A stretch of 64,000 nt of DNA from Streptomyces sp. NBC_00178 (lineage in GTDB: Bacteria; Actinomycetota; Actinomycetes; Streptomycetales; Streptomycetaceae), in NCBI RefSeq assembly GCF_036206005.1, contig NZ_CP108143.1, forward strand, positions 5,981,501-6,045,500, in the 5' to 3' direction. Positions 17,970-26,105 of the stretch are shown piece by piece; position 1 is the stretch's first letter, and every line of letters starts with the position of its first letter. The notes beneath the pieces were generated by a model. The model made no database searches. It was not told the DNA's origin and saw only the letters and a list, made by a program, of their open reading frames with translations. The position numbers were made by a program, and so were the translations under genes.

Positions 17970-18140
17970 GCTTCTCCGCTACCCCCGATGAGGCGTCACA
18001 CGCCAGGTCGTCGCCACAACCTGCTTGTCAGATCGCAGAGTTGAGGAGACCAGGGCGGAAAGGGCTGGACGGGCACATCTGATCGTCTTCGCGACTTCAA
18101 CCCATCGACTTCACCATATCTTCACTGGCAGCATGAAGGG

Positions 18141-20213
18141 ATGACCCCTATAACCAAGGGCGCCAACACCCCCGTGCCCGCGGCCCCGCTCCGTGTGGCG
18201 GTCTGCCGCCGTCACGTGCCCGGCGGCCCGGTGGTGGACGCGTCCGTCCTGCTGCTCGACGCGAACGGGAAGGTCCGCGGCGATCGCGACCTGGTCTTCT
18301 ACAACCAGCCGGTCCATCCGTCGGGCACGGTCCGGCACATGGGCACGGTGGAGGGCGACGGGCGGATCGCCGAGTGGCTGGAGATCGACCTCCCGCGCAT
18401 CGAGCGGGCGGTGCGGCGACTGGTGGTGGCGGGCTCCTGCGAGGGCGGCGCCTTCGGGCAGGTGGCGGACCTCACCCTGCAGAGCATGGCGCCGGACGGG
18501 TCGCCGGTGGTGTCCTACGCGGTCACGGGCGCCTCCACGGAGACGGCCTTCGTCCTGGGTGAGTTCTACCGGCGCGACGGCGGATGGAAGTTCCGGGCCG
18601 TGGGCCAGGGGTATGCGTCCGGACTCGCAGGCCTCGCCACGGACTTCGGGATCGCCGTGGCGCAGAGCACCCCCGTGCGGCCCCCGGAACCACCGGCTCC
18701 GGCGTCCCCGGCGCCGTCCCCACACGTCCCTGCCCCGCCCCCGCACATCCCGCCTGCGCCCGCCGCGACCCCGCGGCAGTACCCGCCGCAGGTCCCGGTC
18801 CCGTTCGCCTTCGGGCCGGAGTTCGCTCCCGTCGTACGCCGGGGCAGCGGCGGCGACGTCGTCACCGTCCACGAGCCCATCGGCCGCGGACCGGTCGTGG
18901 TCGAGGCCTGGTACGAGGGCGAGGGCTACTTCGCGGCCCACACACTGGACGCGCGCAACAGGGAGGACGAGCTCCTCTTCAACACGACCGTCCCGGGATT
19001 CCGCGGACGGGTGCTCGTCCACCACACGGGTGACCGCGCCCTGCGTCTGCGGGTCGAGGCCGATGCCGCCTGGACCCTGGTCGTCCAGCCGGTGTCCGCC
19101 GCCCGGCACCTCACCGACGGCATCCAGGGCAACGGCCCCGAAGTGCTGGTGCACCACGGGACCGCCGCCGACCTGGACGCGGCGCACTTCGGGGACGAGG
19201 ACGAGGGAGGCTGCTTCGCCCTCTGGTGCGTCGAACCCGCACGGACCCCCGGACCCGACATCGGGGACCTGCTGGTCAACGAGACAGGGGTGGTGCACCA
19301 CACCGTGCCGATCCCCGACGGCCCGCTGCTGCTGCGGGTCGAGGCGGACGGCCCCTGGTCCTTCGGCCTCCGGCCCCTGCCCGCACCCGACCCGGCCGCG
19401 CAGGCGGCGGGCGTCCACACCGGCCGTGGCCGCGGCAAGGTCACGCTCTCCAACCCGGTCCCCGGCCGGCCCGCCCTCCTCGACTACTCCATCGAGAGCG
19501 ACGGATCGGTGTTCGGCCACACGGTCCGGATCATCGACGAGTACGGCGACGGCGAGCAGCTCCTGCGCGGCAGCGAGGACGGGGCACGGGGCAGGACCCT
19601 GCTGTTCCGCAACGGCGAGAGCGAGGTGGTCCTCGGCGTCGAGGGCGCCGGCGACTGGCGGCTGAGCCTGCTCCCCGTCGAGACGGCCCCCGTGCTCACC
19701 GGCCCCGCCCAGGGCACCGGCAGCGAGGTGTTCCGCTACGCGGGCCCGCCCGCCCTGCTCGGGCTGCGACGGCTCACCACTGACGAGGGCCGGCTGGCCA
19801 CCCGCACCGTGCAGGCACACGGCAGGACCGTCGTGTGCGCCGACACCGGCGGCCGCCGCCGCCCCGCCGTCGGACCCCTGTGGGTGTCAGGCGCGGGCCA
19901 CTGCTACGTCCTGGTCGGCGCCGCGGACCACACCGGCTGGCACATCGAGCCGACGGCCCTTCAGGAGACCCCGGCGTTCGGCCGCTCGGTGTCCGGACAC
20001 GGGTACGGCGTCGTCCACCACTCCGGGCCGGAGACCGAAGTCATGCTCACGCATGAACCCCGCGGAGGGCTCGACGCGCTCGTCGTCTGGGCACTCGACG
20101 AGCGGCTCGAACCCGTGCGCAGGGTGAGCATCGGCGGCGGCCTCCAGCGGCTGCCCACCGGCTACCTCCAGATCAGGACCATGGGCCGCTGGACGTTCGA
20201 GGCACGCGGCTGA
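18141..20213 (+). CDS. TerD-domain protein with five tryptophan-marked repeats
   Basis: 690 residues. Residues 1-170 form a TerD-like domain (VDASVLLLDANGKVRGDRDLVFYNQ; VAGSCEGGAFGQVADLTLQ; EFYRRDGGWKFRAVGQGY), the calcium-binding beta-sandwich of tellurite-resistance/stress proteins. A Pro-rich linker (about 178-225) leads to a C-terminal region in which blocks of roughly 85-100 residues each end in a hydrophobic strand plus a Trp: W311, W406, W506, W600 and W684, e.g. LLRVEADGPWSFGLRPLPA. I do not recognise this repeat. No ter operon surrounds the gene. The ATG at 18141 directly abuts GAAGGG, so start signals are poor and a leaderless mRNA is possible. Confidence 0.82.
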   Translation: MTPITKGANTPVPAAPLRVAVCRRHVPGGPVVDASVLLLDANGKVRGDRDLVFYNQPVHPSGTVRHMGTVEGDGRIAEWLEIDLPRIERAVRRLVVAGSCEGGAFGQVADLTLQSMAPDGSPVVSYAVTGASTETAFVLGEFYRRDGGWKFRAVGQGYASGLAGLATDFGIAVAQSTPVRPPEPPAPASPAPSPHVPAPPPHIPPAPAATPRQYPPQVPVPFAFGPEFAPVVRRGSGGDVVTVHEPIGRGPVVVEAWYEGEGYFAAHTLDARNREDELLFNTTVPGFRGRVLVHHTGDRALRLRVEADAAWTLVVQPVSAARHLTDGIQGNGPEVLVHHGTAADLDAAHFGDEDEGGCFALWCVEPARTPGPDIGDLLVNETGVVHHTVPIPDGPLLLRVEADGPWSFGLRPLPAPDPAAQAAGVHTGRGRGKVTLSNPVPGRPALLDYSIESDGSVFGHTVRIIDEYGDGEQLLRGSEDGARGRTLLFRNGESEVVLGVEGAGDWRLSLLPVETAPVLTGPAQGTGSEVFRYAGPPALLGLRRLTTDEGRLATRTVQAHGRTVVCADTGGRRRPAVGPLWVSGAGHCYVLVGAADHTGWHIEPTALQETPAFGRSVSGHGYGVVHHSGPETEVMLTHEPRGGLDALVVWALDERLEPVRRVSIGGGLQRLPTGYLQIRTMGRWTFEARG

Positions 20214-20441
20214 CGGAAGCACGGCGGCGCGGCCCGCGGGCATGACCGGCGTACCGCGCGCTCGGGGCCGTCCCGTCATTCCTGGCCGGCGCGCGACGAC
20301 GGCTGCGGCACCTCGCCGCGGTGCCGGCGGGACGCCCGGACGGATCCGGTACGCGGACGTCCCTCCGCCGTGCGACGCACCGCGTCCGACGCCGCGCGCT
20401 GATCCACCGCGGATCACGGGACATCCCTTAGGGTGCGGACC

Positions 20442-21944
20442 ATGGCAGCGAGCGCGGGGGACCGGGACACCGCCGATTCCGGGCCCGGCCCCTCCGACCC
20501 CCGTCGCTGGCGCGCCCTCGCGGTCTGCCTGGTGGCGGGCTTCATGACGCTCCTGGACGTGTCCATCGTCAACGTGGCGCTGCCGTCCATCAAGGAGGGG
20601 CTCGACACCCCGGAGTCCGACCTCCAGTGGGTGCTGTCCGGCTACGCCCTCGCCTTCGGGCTGGTCCTCATCCCCGGTGGACGGCTCGGCGACGCCCGGG
20701 GCCGCCGCGCCGTGTTCATGGCGGGGCTGACCCTGTTCACCCTGGCGTCGGCCGCCTGCGGCGCCGCCCAGTCCAGCCTGTGGCTCGTCGTCGCACGGCT
20801 GCTCCAGGGTGCTGCCGGCGGACTCCTCTCGCCGCAGATCTCCGCGTTGATCCAGCAGATGTTCTCCGGTCGCGAGCGGGGCCGTGCCTTCGGGATGTTC
20901 GGGACCGTCGTCGGCATCTCCACCGCGGTCGGCCCCCTCCTCGGCGGGCTCCTGATCCAGATGGCCGGACCGCAGGAGGGCTGGCGGTGGGTGTTCTACG
21001 TCAACCTGCCGATCGGAGCCGTCTGCCTCGTGCTGGCCCGGCGGCTGCTTCCGGACACGCCGTCGGCGGGCCGGGTGCGGCCCCGCGACCTGGACCCCGT
21101 CGGCGTCCTGCTGCTCGGCAGCGGAGTCCTCGTCCTGCTGCTGCCCTTCGTCCAGGCCCAGCAGTGGCCGGGCGACGGCAAGTGGCTGCTCGTGCCGGTG
21201 GCCCTCGTCCTGCTCGCCGCCTTCGTCGCCTGGGAGTCCCGCTGCGCCGGCCGCGGCGTCCAGCCGGTCCTGGATCTGGCGCTGTTCCGGCTGCGGTCCT
21301 TCTGGCTCGGCTGCCTGATGATCCTTCTGTACTTCGCGGGATTCACCTCGATCTTCTTCATCAGCACGCTCTACCTCCAGTCCGGGCTGCGCTACAGCGC
21401 ACTCGAAGCCGGACTCGCCATCACCCCGTTCGCCCTCGGCGCCGGCGGCTCCGCGACCATCGGCGGCCGGCTGGTCGGCCGTTTCGGCCGGCCCCTCATC
21501 GTCGTCGGACTCACGATGGTCGCGGCCGGGCTGGGACTCACCGCGCTGGCAGCGCACCTCGTCCCGGGCCGGGGCGCCGGGCTCGCCATGGCCGCGCCGC
21601 TGCTGCTGGCGGGCCTGGGCAGCGGACTCGTCATCGCCCCCAACCAGACCCTCACTCTCTCGCGGGTCCCGGTGCGCAACGCCGGAAGCGCCGGCGGCAC
21701 CCTCCAGACCAGTCAGCGCGTCGGATCGGCCATCGGGATCGCCGCGGTCGGCTCGGTCTTCTTCGCCCGTCTCGGCCCGGGCGACTGGGCGTCGGCGTAC
21801 GACCACGGGCTCCTCGTCTCGGTCGCCTTCGTGATCGCGGCCCTGATCGTGGCGCTGGCCGACGTGGGAGCGGGCAGGCGGGAGAGGAAACGCGCGGCGG
21901 AGCCCGAGGCCCGACACACCGACCAGTCGAGGAGCACACCATGA
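20442..21944 (+). CDS. MFS transporter, DHA2 (EmrB/QacA-like) family
   Basis: 500-residue drug:proton antiporter-type membrane protein, long enough for 14 membrane segments as in EmrB/QacA. Diagnostic motifs are TLLDVSIVNVALPSI in segment 1, WVLSGYALAFGLVLIPGGRLGD followed by RGRR (motif A) and LLQGAAGGLLSPQISALI. I chose the ATG at 20442; an in-frame GTG three codons earlier is possible. Its stop overlaps the start of the next gene (ATGA), coupling it to the Ecm4-like transferase. The substrate is unknown, but pairing with a thiol-transferase suggests export or detoxification of quinone-like compounds. Confidence 0.9.
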   Translation: MAASAGDRDTADSGPGPSDPRRWRALAVCLVAGFMTLLDVSIVNVALPSIKEGLDTPESDLQWVLSGYALAFGLVLIPGGRLGDARGRRAVFMAGLTLFTLASAACGAAQSSLWLVVARLLQGAAGGLLSPQISALIQQMFSGRERGRAFGMFGTVVGISTAVGPLLGGLLIQMAGPQEGWRWVFYVNLPIGAVCLVLARRLLPDTPSAGRVRPRDLDPVGVLLLGSGVLVLLLPFVQAQQWPGDGKWLLVPVALVLLAAFVAWESRCAGRGVQPVLDLALFRLRSFWLGCLMILLYFAGFTSIFFISTLYLQSGLRYSALEAGLAITPFALGAGGSATIGGRLVGRFGRPLIVVGLTMVAAGLGLTALAAHLVPGRGAGLAMAAPLLLAGLGSGLVIAPNQTLTLSRVPVRNAGSAGGTLQTSQRVGSAIGIAAVGSVFFARLGPGDWASAYDHGLLVSVAFVIAALIVALADVGAGRRERKRAAEPEARHTDQSRSTP

Positions 21945-22972
21945 ACGACACGAGCGCCGGGGAGAAGGACGGCAACACCTCGTACGGCCGCAAGCCCTTC
22001 AAGCGGTCCCGCAGCCACTTCGCCGACCGGATCACCGCAGACGGCCGCGACGGCTGGCCCGTCGAGGCCGGGCGCTACCGGCTCGTCGTCAGCCGTGCCT
22101 GCCCCTGGGCGAGCCGCGCGCTGGTCTCCCGGCGCCTGCTCGGGCTGGAGGACGCCCTCTCACTGGCCGTCACGGACCCGATCCAGGACGACCGCAGCTG
22201 GCGCTTCACCCTCGACGAGGGCGGCAGGGACCCCGTGCTCGGGTACCGCTATCTGAGCGAGGCCTACGACGCGCGGGAGCAGGAGTACCCCGGCGGGGTC
22301 AGCGTGCCCGCGATCGTCGACGTGCCGACCAGGTCCCTGGTCACCAACGACTTCCAGCAGATCACGCTGGACCTGGCCACGGAATGGACCGCCCTGCACC
22401 GGCCCGGCGCACCCGACCTCTACCCGGAGCCGCTGCGCGACGAGATCGACACGGTGATGGAGGGCATCTACCGGGACGTCAACAACGGCGTGTACCGCAC
22501 CGGGTTCGCCAGCGGACAGGAGGAGTACGAGGCCGCGTTCACCGGCCTGTTCCGGCGCCTCGACCTGGTCTCGGAGCGGCTCGCGGACCGGCGCTACCTC
22601 GTGGGCGACACCATCACCGAGGCGGACATCCGGCTGTTCACCACGCTGGTGCGCTTCGACCCCGTCTACCACGGCCACTTCAAGTGCAACCGCGCGAAGC
22701 TGGCCGAGGACCCCGTCCTGTGGGCGTACGTCCGCGACCTCTACCAGACCCCCGGCTTCGGCGACACCGTCGACTTCGACCACATCAAGCGGCACTACTA
22801 CGAGGTGCACACCGGTATCAACCCGACCGGCATCGTGCCCCTCGGGCCGGACCTGTCGGGCTGGCTGACACCGCACCACCGGGAGCAGCTGGGCGGCCGG
22901 CCGTTCGGCGACGGGACCCCGCCCGGGCCCGTGCCGGCCGGCGAGGAGGTTCCGGCCGCCGGGCGGCCCTGA
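21941..22972 (+). CDS. Ecm4/YqjG-type glutathionyl-hydroquinone reductase homologue
   Basis: 343-residue protein of the omega/xi-class GST-like family. The catalytic motif CPWA is present with C54 (VVSRACPWASRAL), followed by the conserved VPAIVDVPTRSLVTNDFQQI and the helical C-terminal domain (LVGDTITEADIRLFTTLVRFD; HFKCNR). In proteobacteria these enzymes reduce glutathionyl-hydroquinones. Streptomyces make mycothiol instead of glutathione, so the actual thiol partner is likely different. It is translationally coupled to the upstream exporter. Confidence 0.88.
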   Translation: MNDTSAGEKDGNTSYGRKPFKRSRSHFADRITADGRDGWPVEAGRYRLVVSRACPWASRALVSRRLLGLEDALSLAVTDPIQDDRSWRFTLDEGGRDPVLGYRYLSEAYDAREQEYPGGVSVPAIVDVPTRSLVTNDFQQITLDLATEWTALHRPGAPDLYPEPLRDEIDTVMEGIYRDVNNGVYRTGFASGQEEYEAAFTGLFRRLDLVSERLADRRYLVGDTITEADIRLFTTLVRFDPVYHGHFKCNRAKLAEDPVLWAYVRDLYQTPGFGDTVDFDHIKRHYYEVHTGINPTGIVPLGPDLSGWLTPHHREQLGGRPFGDGTPPGPVPAGEEVPAAGRP

Positions 22973-22977
22973 CCGCG

Positions 22978-23847
22978 TCACTTCACCCGGGGCGGGGGCT
23001 GCGGAGTCCCCGTCGCCAGCGGGCAGCGCGCCAGGACCACACAGCCGACGGCGATCAGGGCCAGCCCGGCCAGCTCGGGCACCAGCCACCACCCGGTGCG
23101 GATCGTCTCCCCGAACAGCGTCAGGCCGTACGCCACGCTGATCAGCGCGTCCCCCAGCGTCAGCATCGGCTGCACCGCCACGAGAGTGCCGGCCTGGAGG
23201 GCGTTCTGCAGGAGGAACAGGGCGCCCACTCCTGCCACCGCCGTGGCGTAGAGCTGCCACGCGGAGAGCAGGCCGGGTACGCCGTCGGCGTCGAGCCTGC
23301 TCATGGCGTCCTTCATCAGCGCGGCGGTCAGGGCGTAGGCGCACGCTGCGGAGAGCCCCAGGAGCGCGCCTCTGGTGTTGCCCGACGTCCTGAGCGCGGT
23401 GGCGATCAGGACGGCCTCGAAGACCAGGGTCGCCACGAGGGCGGGGATCCAGGCCGTGTCCCGGACATCCTCGCTGCCGCCGACTGGGGACGCGGAGATC
23501 ATGCCGATGGCGAGCCCGACCGTCACGGCGGCCACGCCCGCCCAGACGGCACCCGAGAGCCGGCTCCGCAGGACGAAGCCGGCGATCAGCAGGGTCGCGG
23601 GCAGCTCGATCACGAAGATCGGCTGGACGACGGCGATGGGCCCCGTGGCCAGCGCCACGGCCTGGCAGATGGCCGCGACGACCACGAGGGCGATCCCGGC
23701 CAGCCACACCTTCTGGCGCAGCAGGTGCCGGATGAGTGACAGGTGCATCGCCTCGCTGTCGGGCACGTCGAGGGCGGCACGGCGTTGGAGGACCGAGGCG
23801 GAGCCGTTGCTGAGCGCGGTCAGGACGGCGAACAGGACACTGATCAC
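22978..23847 (-). CDS. DMT-family membrane transporter (EamA-like)
   Basis: 289-residue membrane protein, predominantly hydrophobic, with about nine to ten helices. The N-terminal MISVLFAVLTALSNGSASVLQRRAA is typical of a Streptomyces subgroup of DMT-like permeases; GPIAVVQPIFVIELPATLLI and LVAVQPMLTLGDALISVAYG are the corresponding conserved segments of the two halves. Substrate unknown. It is convergent with the GST-like gene, only five bases separating the stops, and divergent from the AlkZ-like gene 104 bases away. Confidence 0.85.
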   Translation of the reverse strand: MISVLFAVLTALSNGSASVLQRRAALDVPDSEAMHLSLIRHLLRQKVWLAGIALVVVAAICQAVALATGPIAVVQPIFVIELPATLLIAGFVLRSRLSGAVWAGVAAVTVGLAIGMISASPVGGSEDVRDTAWIPALVATLVFEAVLIATALRTSGNTRGALLGLSAACAYALTAALMKDAMSRLDADGVPGLLSAWQLYATAVAGVGALFLLQNALQAGTLVAVQPMLTLGDALISVAYGLTLFGETIRTGWWLVPELAGLALIAVGCVVLARCPLATGTPQPPPRVK

Positions 23848-23951
23848 CGCCCCATCATGCGGGCCAGGACCCTCATGTCCGCGGCGCCGCGGACCGCGCG
23901 AGTGTCGCCGTTCGCGGACCGCCGCCCCGCGGTCCGCGTAACCTGCCGTCC

Positions 23952-25070
23952 ATGGCCGCCCCCCTTGCTCCCGTGCTCTCCGACCGCGCGCTCAACAGGG
24001 CCACGCTGGAACGCCAGTTGCTTCTGAGGCGTTCGCCCGTGCCCGTGAAGGAGGCCGTCGGCGCGCTCGTGGGCCTGCAGGCGCAGAACACCCGGCCCCC
24101 GTACTTCCAGCTGTTCGCTCGGCTGGAGGGCTTCGACCCGGCGGAGCTCTCGGGCCTGATGGAGTCCCGCGAGCTGGTCCGGATCGTCACCCTGCGCTCC
24201 ACCATCCACACCCACACCGCCGAGGACGCGCTCACCCTGCGGCCCCTCGTCCAGCAGGCACGCGACCGGGAGCTGAGCGTGTTCCGGCGCGGGCTCACCG
24301 GGGTGGACCTGGACCGGCTGGCGGCGCTCGCCCGCGAGCTGGTCGAGGAGCGGCCGCGCACCATGAAGGAGCTGCGGGAGGCCCTGCTCCGGTCCTGGCC
24401 GGACGCCGACCCCAGGGCCCTGGCGGTGGCCGCGCGCTGCCGCCTCCCGCTGGTCCAGGTCACCCCCCGCGGACTGTGGGGTCGCAGCGGCCAGGTCGCC
24501 CTGACGACCGCCGAACACTGGCTCGGCAGACCGTCGGAGCAGGCGGCGTCGCCCGACGCCACGGTGCTGCGCTACCTCGGCGCCTTCGGACCGGCGTCGG
24601 TGAAGGACATGCAGTCGTGGGCGGGCCTCACCCGTATGCGGGAGGTCTTCGAGCGGCTGCGCCCCCGGCTCGTCACCTTCCGCGACGAGCGCGGAACCGA
24701 GCTCTTCGACCTGCCCGACGCCCCCCGCCCCGACCCGCGCACCCCGGCGCCGCCCCGGTTCCTGCCCGAGTTCGACAACGTGCTGCTCGGCCACGCCGAC
24801 CGGACCCGGATCATCCCGCCCGCCTTCAAGGGGCGCAACGGCGTGGGCAACCAGTCCTACGGGACCGTCCTGGCCGACGGCTTCCTCGCGGCCCTGTGGC
24901 GCCTGGACGAGACGGCCGAAGACGCGATCGTCACCGTGCAGGCGCTCGGCCCCCTCACGCGGGCGGTGCGCGAGGAGATCACGCAGGAGGCCGTGGAGAT
25001 GCTGACGGTGATGTCCACGACCACCGCGTACGACATCCGCTTCGGTACCTTCGTCGACTTCGGCGACTGA
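23952..25070 (+). CDS. AlkZ-like winged-helix DNA glycosylase
   Basis: 372-residue protein of the HTH_42/AlkZ family, built of tandem winged helices. The catalytic Q-x-Q motif is seen as Q43-A-Q45 in VGLQAQNTRPPYF, the same arrangement as in AlkZ, which unhooks interstrand crosslinks; YcaQ/AlkX members have Q-x-D instead. Other family segments are VRIVTLRSTIHTHTAEDA and FLPEFDNVLLGHADR. In Streptomyces, AlkZ proteins can be self-resistance enzymes in clusters for DNA-alkylating antibiotics, but the neighbours here do not encode such a cluster, so a housekeeping repair role is also possible. Confidence 0.85.
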   Translation: MAAPLAPVLSDRALNRATLERQLLLRRSPVPVKEAVGALVGLQAQNTRPPYFQLFARLEGFDPAELSGLMESRELVRIVTLRSTIHTHTAEDALTLRPLVQQARDRELSVFRRGLTGVDLDRLAALARELVEERPRTMKELREALLRSWPDADPRALAVAARCRLPLVQVTPRGLWGRSGQVALTTAEHWLGRPSEQAASPDATVLRYLGAFGPASVKDMQSWAGLTRMREVFERLRPRLVTFRDERGTELFDLPDAPRPDPRTPAPPRFLPEFDNVLLGHADRTRIIPPAFKGRNGVGNQSYGTVLADGFLAALWRLDETAEDAIVTVQALGPLTRAVREEITQEAVEMLTVMSTTTAYDIRFGTFVDFGD

Positions 25071-25151
25071 CACCCGCGAGGGCCCGGCCCGGCACCCGAG
25101 AGGGCACCTTGCGCGGAGCGCACGCTGCCGGGGGTGGGCCGGAGGCCGCTC

Positions 25152-26003
25152 TCAGGGCAGCAGCCCCGCGCGACGCGCGGCCACCACCGCCTCCAGCCGG
25201 GTGTGCGCCCCCAGCTTCCGCATCGCCGACCGCAGGTAGCTCTTCACCGTCTCCGGGCGCAGCCCGAGCCGTTCGGCGGCCGCACCGTTGGTCGTGCCCG
25301 AGGCGACGCACGCGATCACGTCGATCTCGCGCGGCGCCAGGCGTACCCGCCGGGCCGCGGAGTCCGTGTCCGCCCCCGCCCCGCTCGCCGAGGCGAGCCG
25401 GCCGCACACGGCGAGCAGTTCGTCGCGCAGCGCCGGGTCGTGGACCTTCGGGGCCAGCGCACGCAGGTCGCGGTGGGCCTCGCGCACGTCCTCCCAGGTG
25501 CCGGGCCGCTCGTCGGGGTCGGAGACCCGCTGACGGGTGGAGGCGAGGAGCCGCCGCACCTCGTCGCGGACGGCCAGGGCCTGCTCCACGTCACGGGCGG
25601 CCGACACCGCGACGTCGAACGTGCGGTCCCCGAGGGCGAGGGGCTCGCGCAGCGCCCCGTACAGCACGCCCCGCACCGTACGGCCCACGACGACGGGCAC
25701 CGCGACGACCGAACGCAGCCCCTCGGCGGCGACCGCCGTGTCGTACTCGTGGCTGATGTGACGGGACGACCGGTAGTCGGTGACCGCGCACGCCCTGGAC
25801 AGGGCCATCGCCTTGCCCCCGAGCCCGCTGCCCGCCGAGATGACGAGCCCGCGCAGCGCGGGGGTCTGCGCCCCGCTCAGCTCGGCGATCCGCGCGTGGC
25901 GGGTGTCCGACAGCAGGCCGCCGAACACCACCGGCAGACCGCTGGCGCGGCGCAGCCTCAGCAGGGCCGCCCGCAGCTCGGTCGCCTCGCCCGTGTCCGG
26001 CAC
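25152..26003 (-). CDS. GAF-domain LuxR-type transcriptional regulator
   Basis: 283 residues. The N-terminal two thirds resemble a GAF sensor domain (about residues 25-150: SGLPVVFGGLLSD, SAGSGLGGKAMALSR, RSVVAVPVVVGRTVRGVLYG). The C-terminus is a LuxR/GerE helix-turn-helix (LAPREIDVIACVASGTTNGA, LGLRPETVKSYLRSAMRKL). It is divergently transcribed from two acyl-CoA ligase genes, which are its likely targets. The ligand of the GAF domain could be an aromatic or fatty acid substrate of those ligases; this is inference. Confidence 0.88.
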   Translation of the reverse strand: MPDTGEATELRAALLRLRRASGLPVVFGGLLSDTRHARIAELSGAQTPALRGLVISAGSGLGGKAMALSRACAVTDYRSSRHISHEYDTAVAAEGLRSVVAVPVVVGRTVRGVLYGALREPLALGDRTFDVAVSAARDVEQALAVRDEVRRLLASTRQRVSDPDERPGTWEDVREAHRDLRALAPKVHDPALRDELLAVCGRLASASGAGADTDSAARRVRLAPREIDVIACVASGTTNGAAAERLGLRPETVKSYLRSAMRKLGAHTRLEAVVAARRAGLLP

Positions 26004-26028
26004 GCCGCGCCCCCGCCCTTTCGGCCGT

Positions 26029-26044
26029 ACCCCCGTTCGGGGGT
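26029..26044. promoter_or_regulatory. Inverted repeat in the regulator/ligase divergent promoter
   Basis: ACCCCCG-TT-CGGGGGT is a perfect inverted repeat, 26 bases before the LuxR start and about 60 bases before the first ligase gene. It is either an operator for the GAF-LuxR protein or a hairpin in its leader. Confidence 0.4.
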
Positions 26045-26105
26045 GGTGAGATACAGGTCACTGTTTGCATGATGCTAGAGGACGCGTCCGCGACGAGGAG
26101 GGCAC

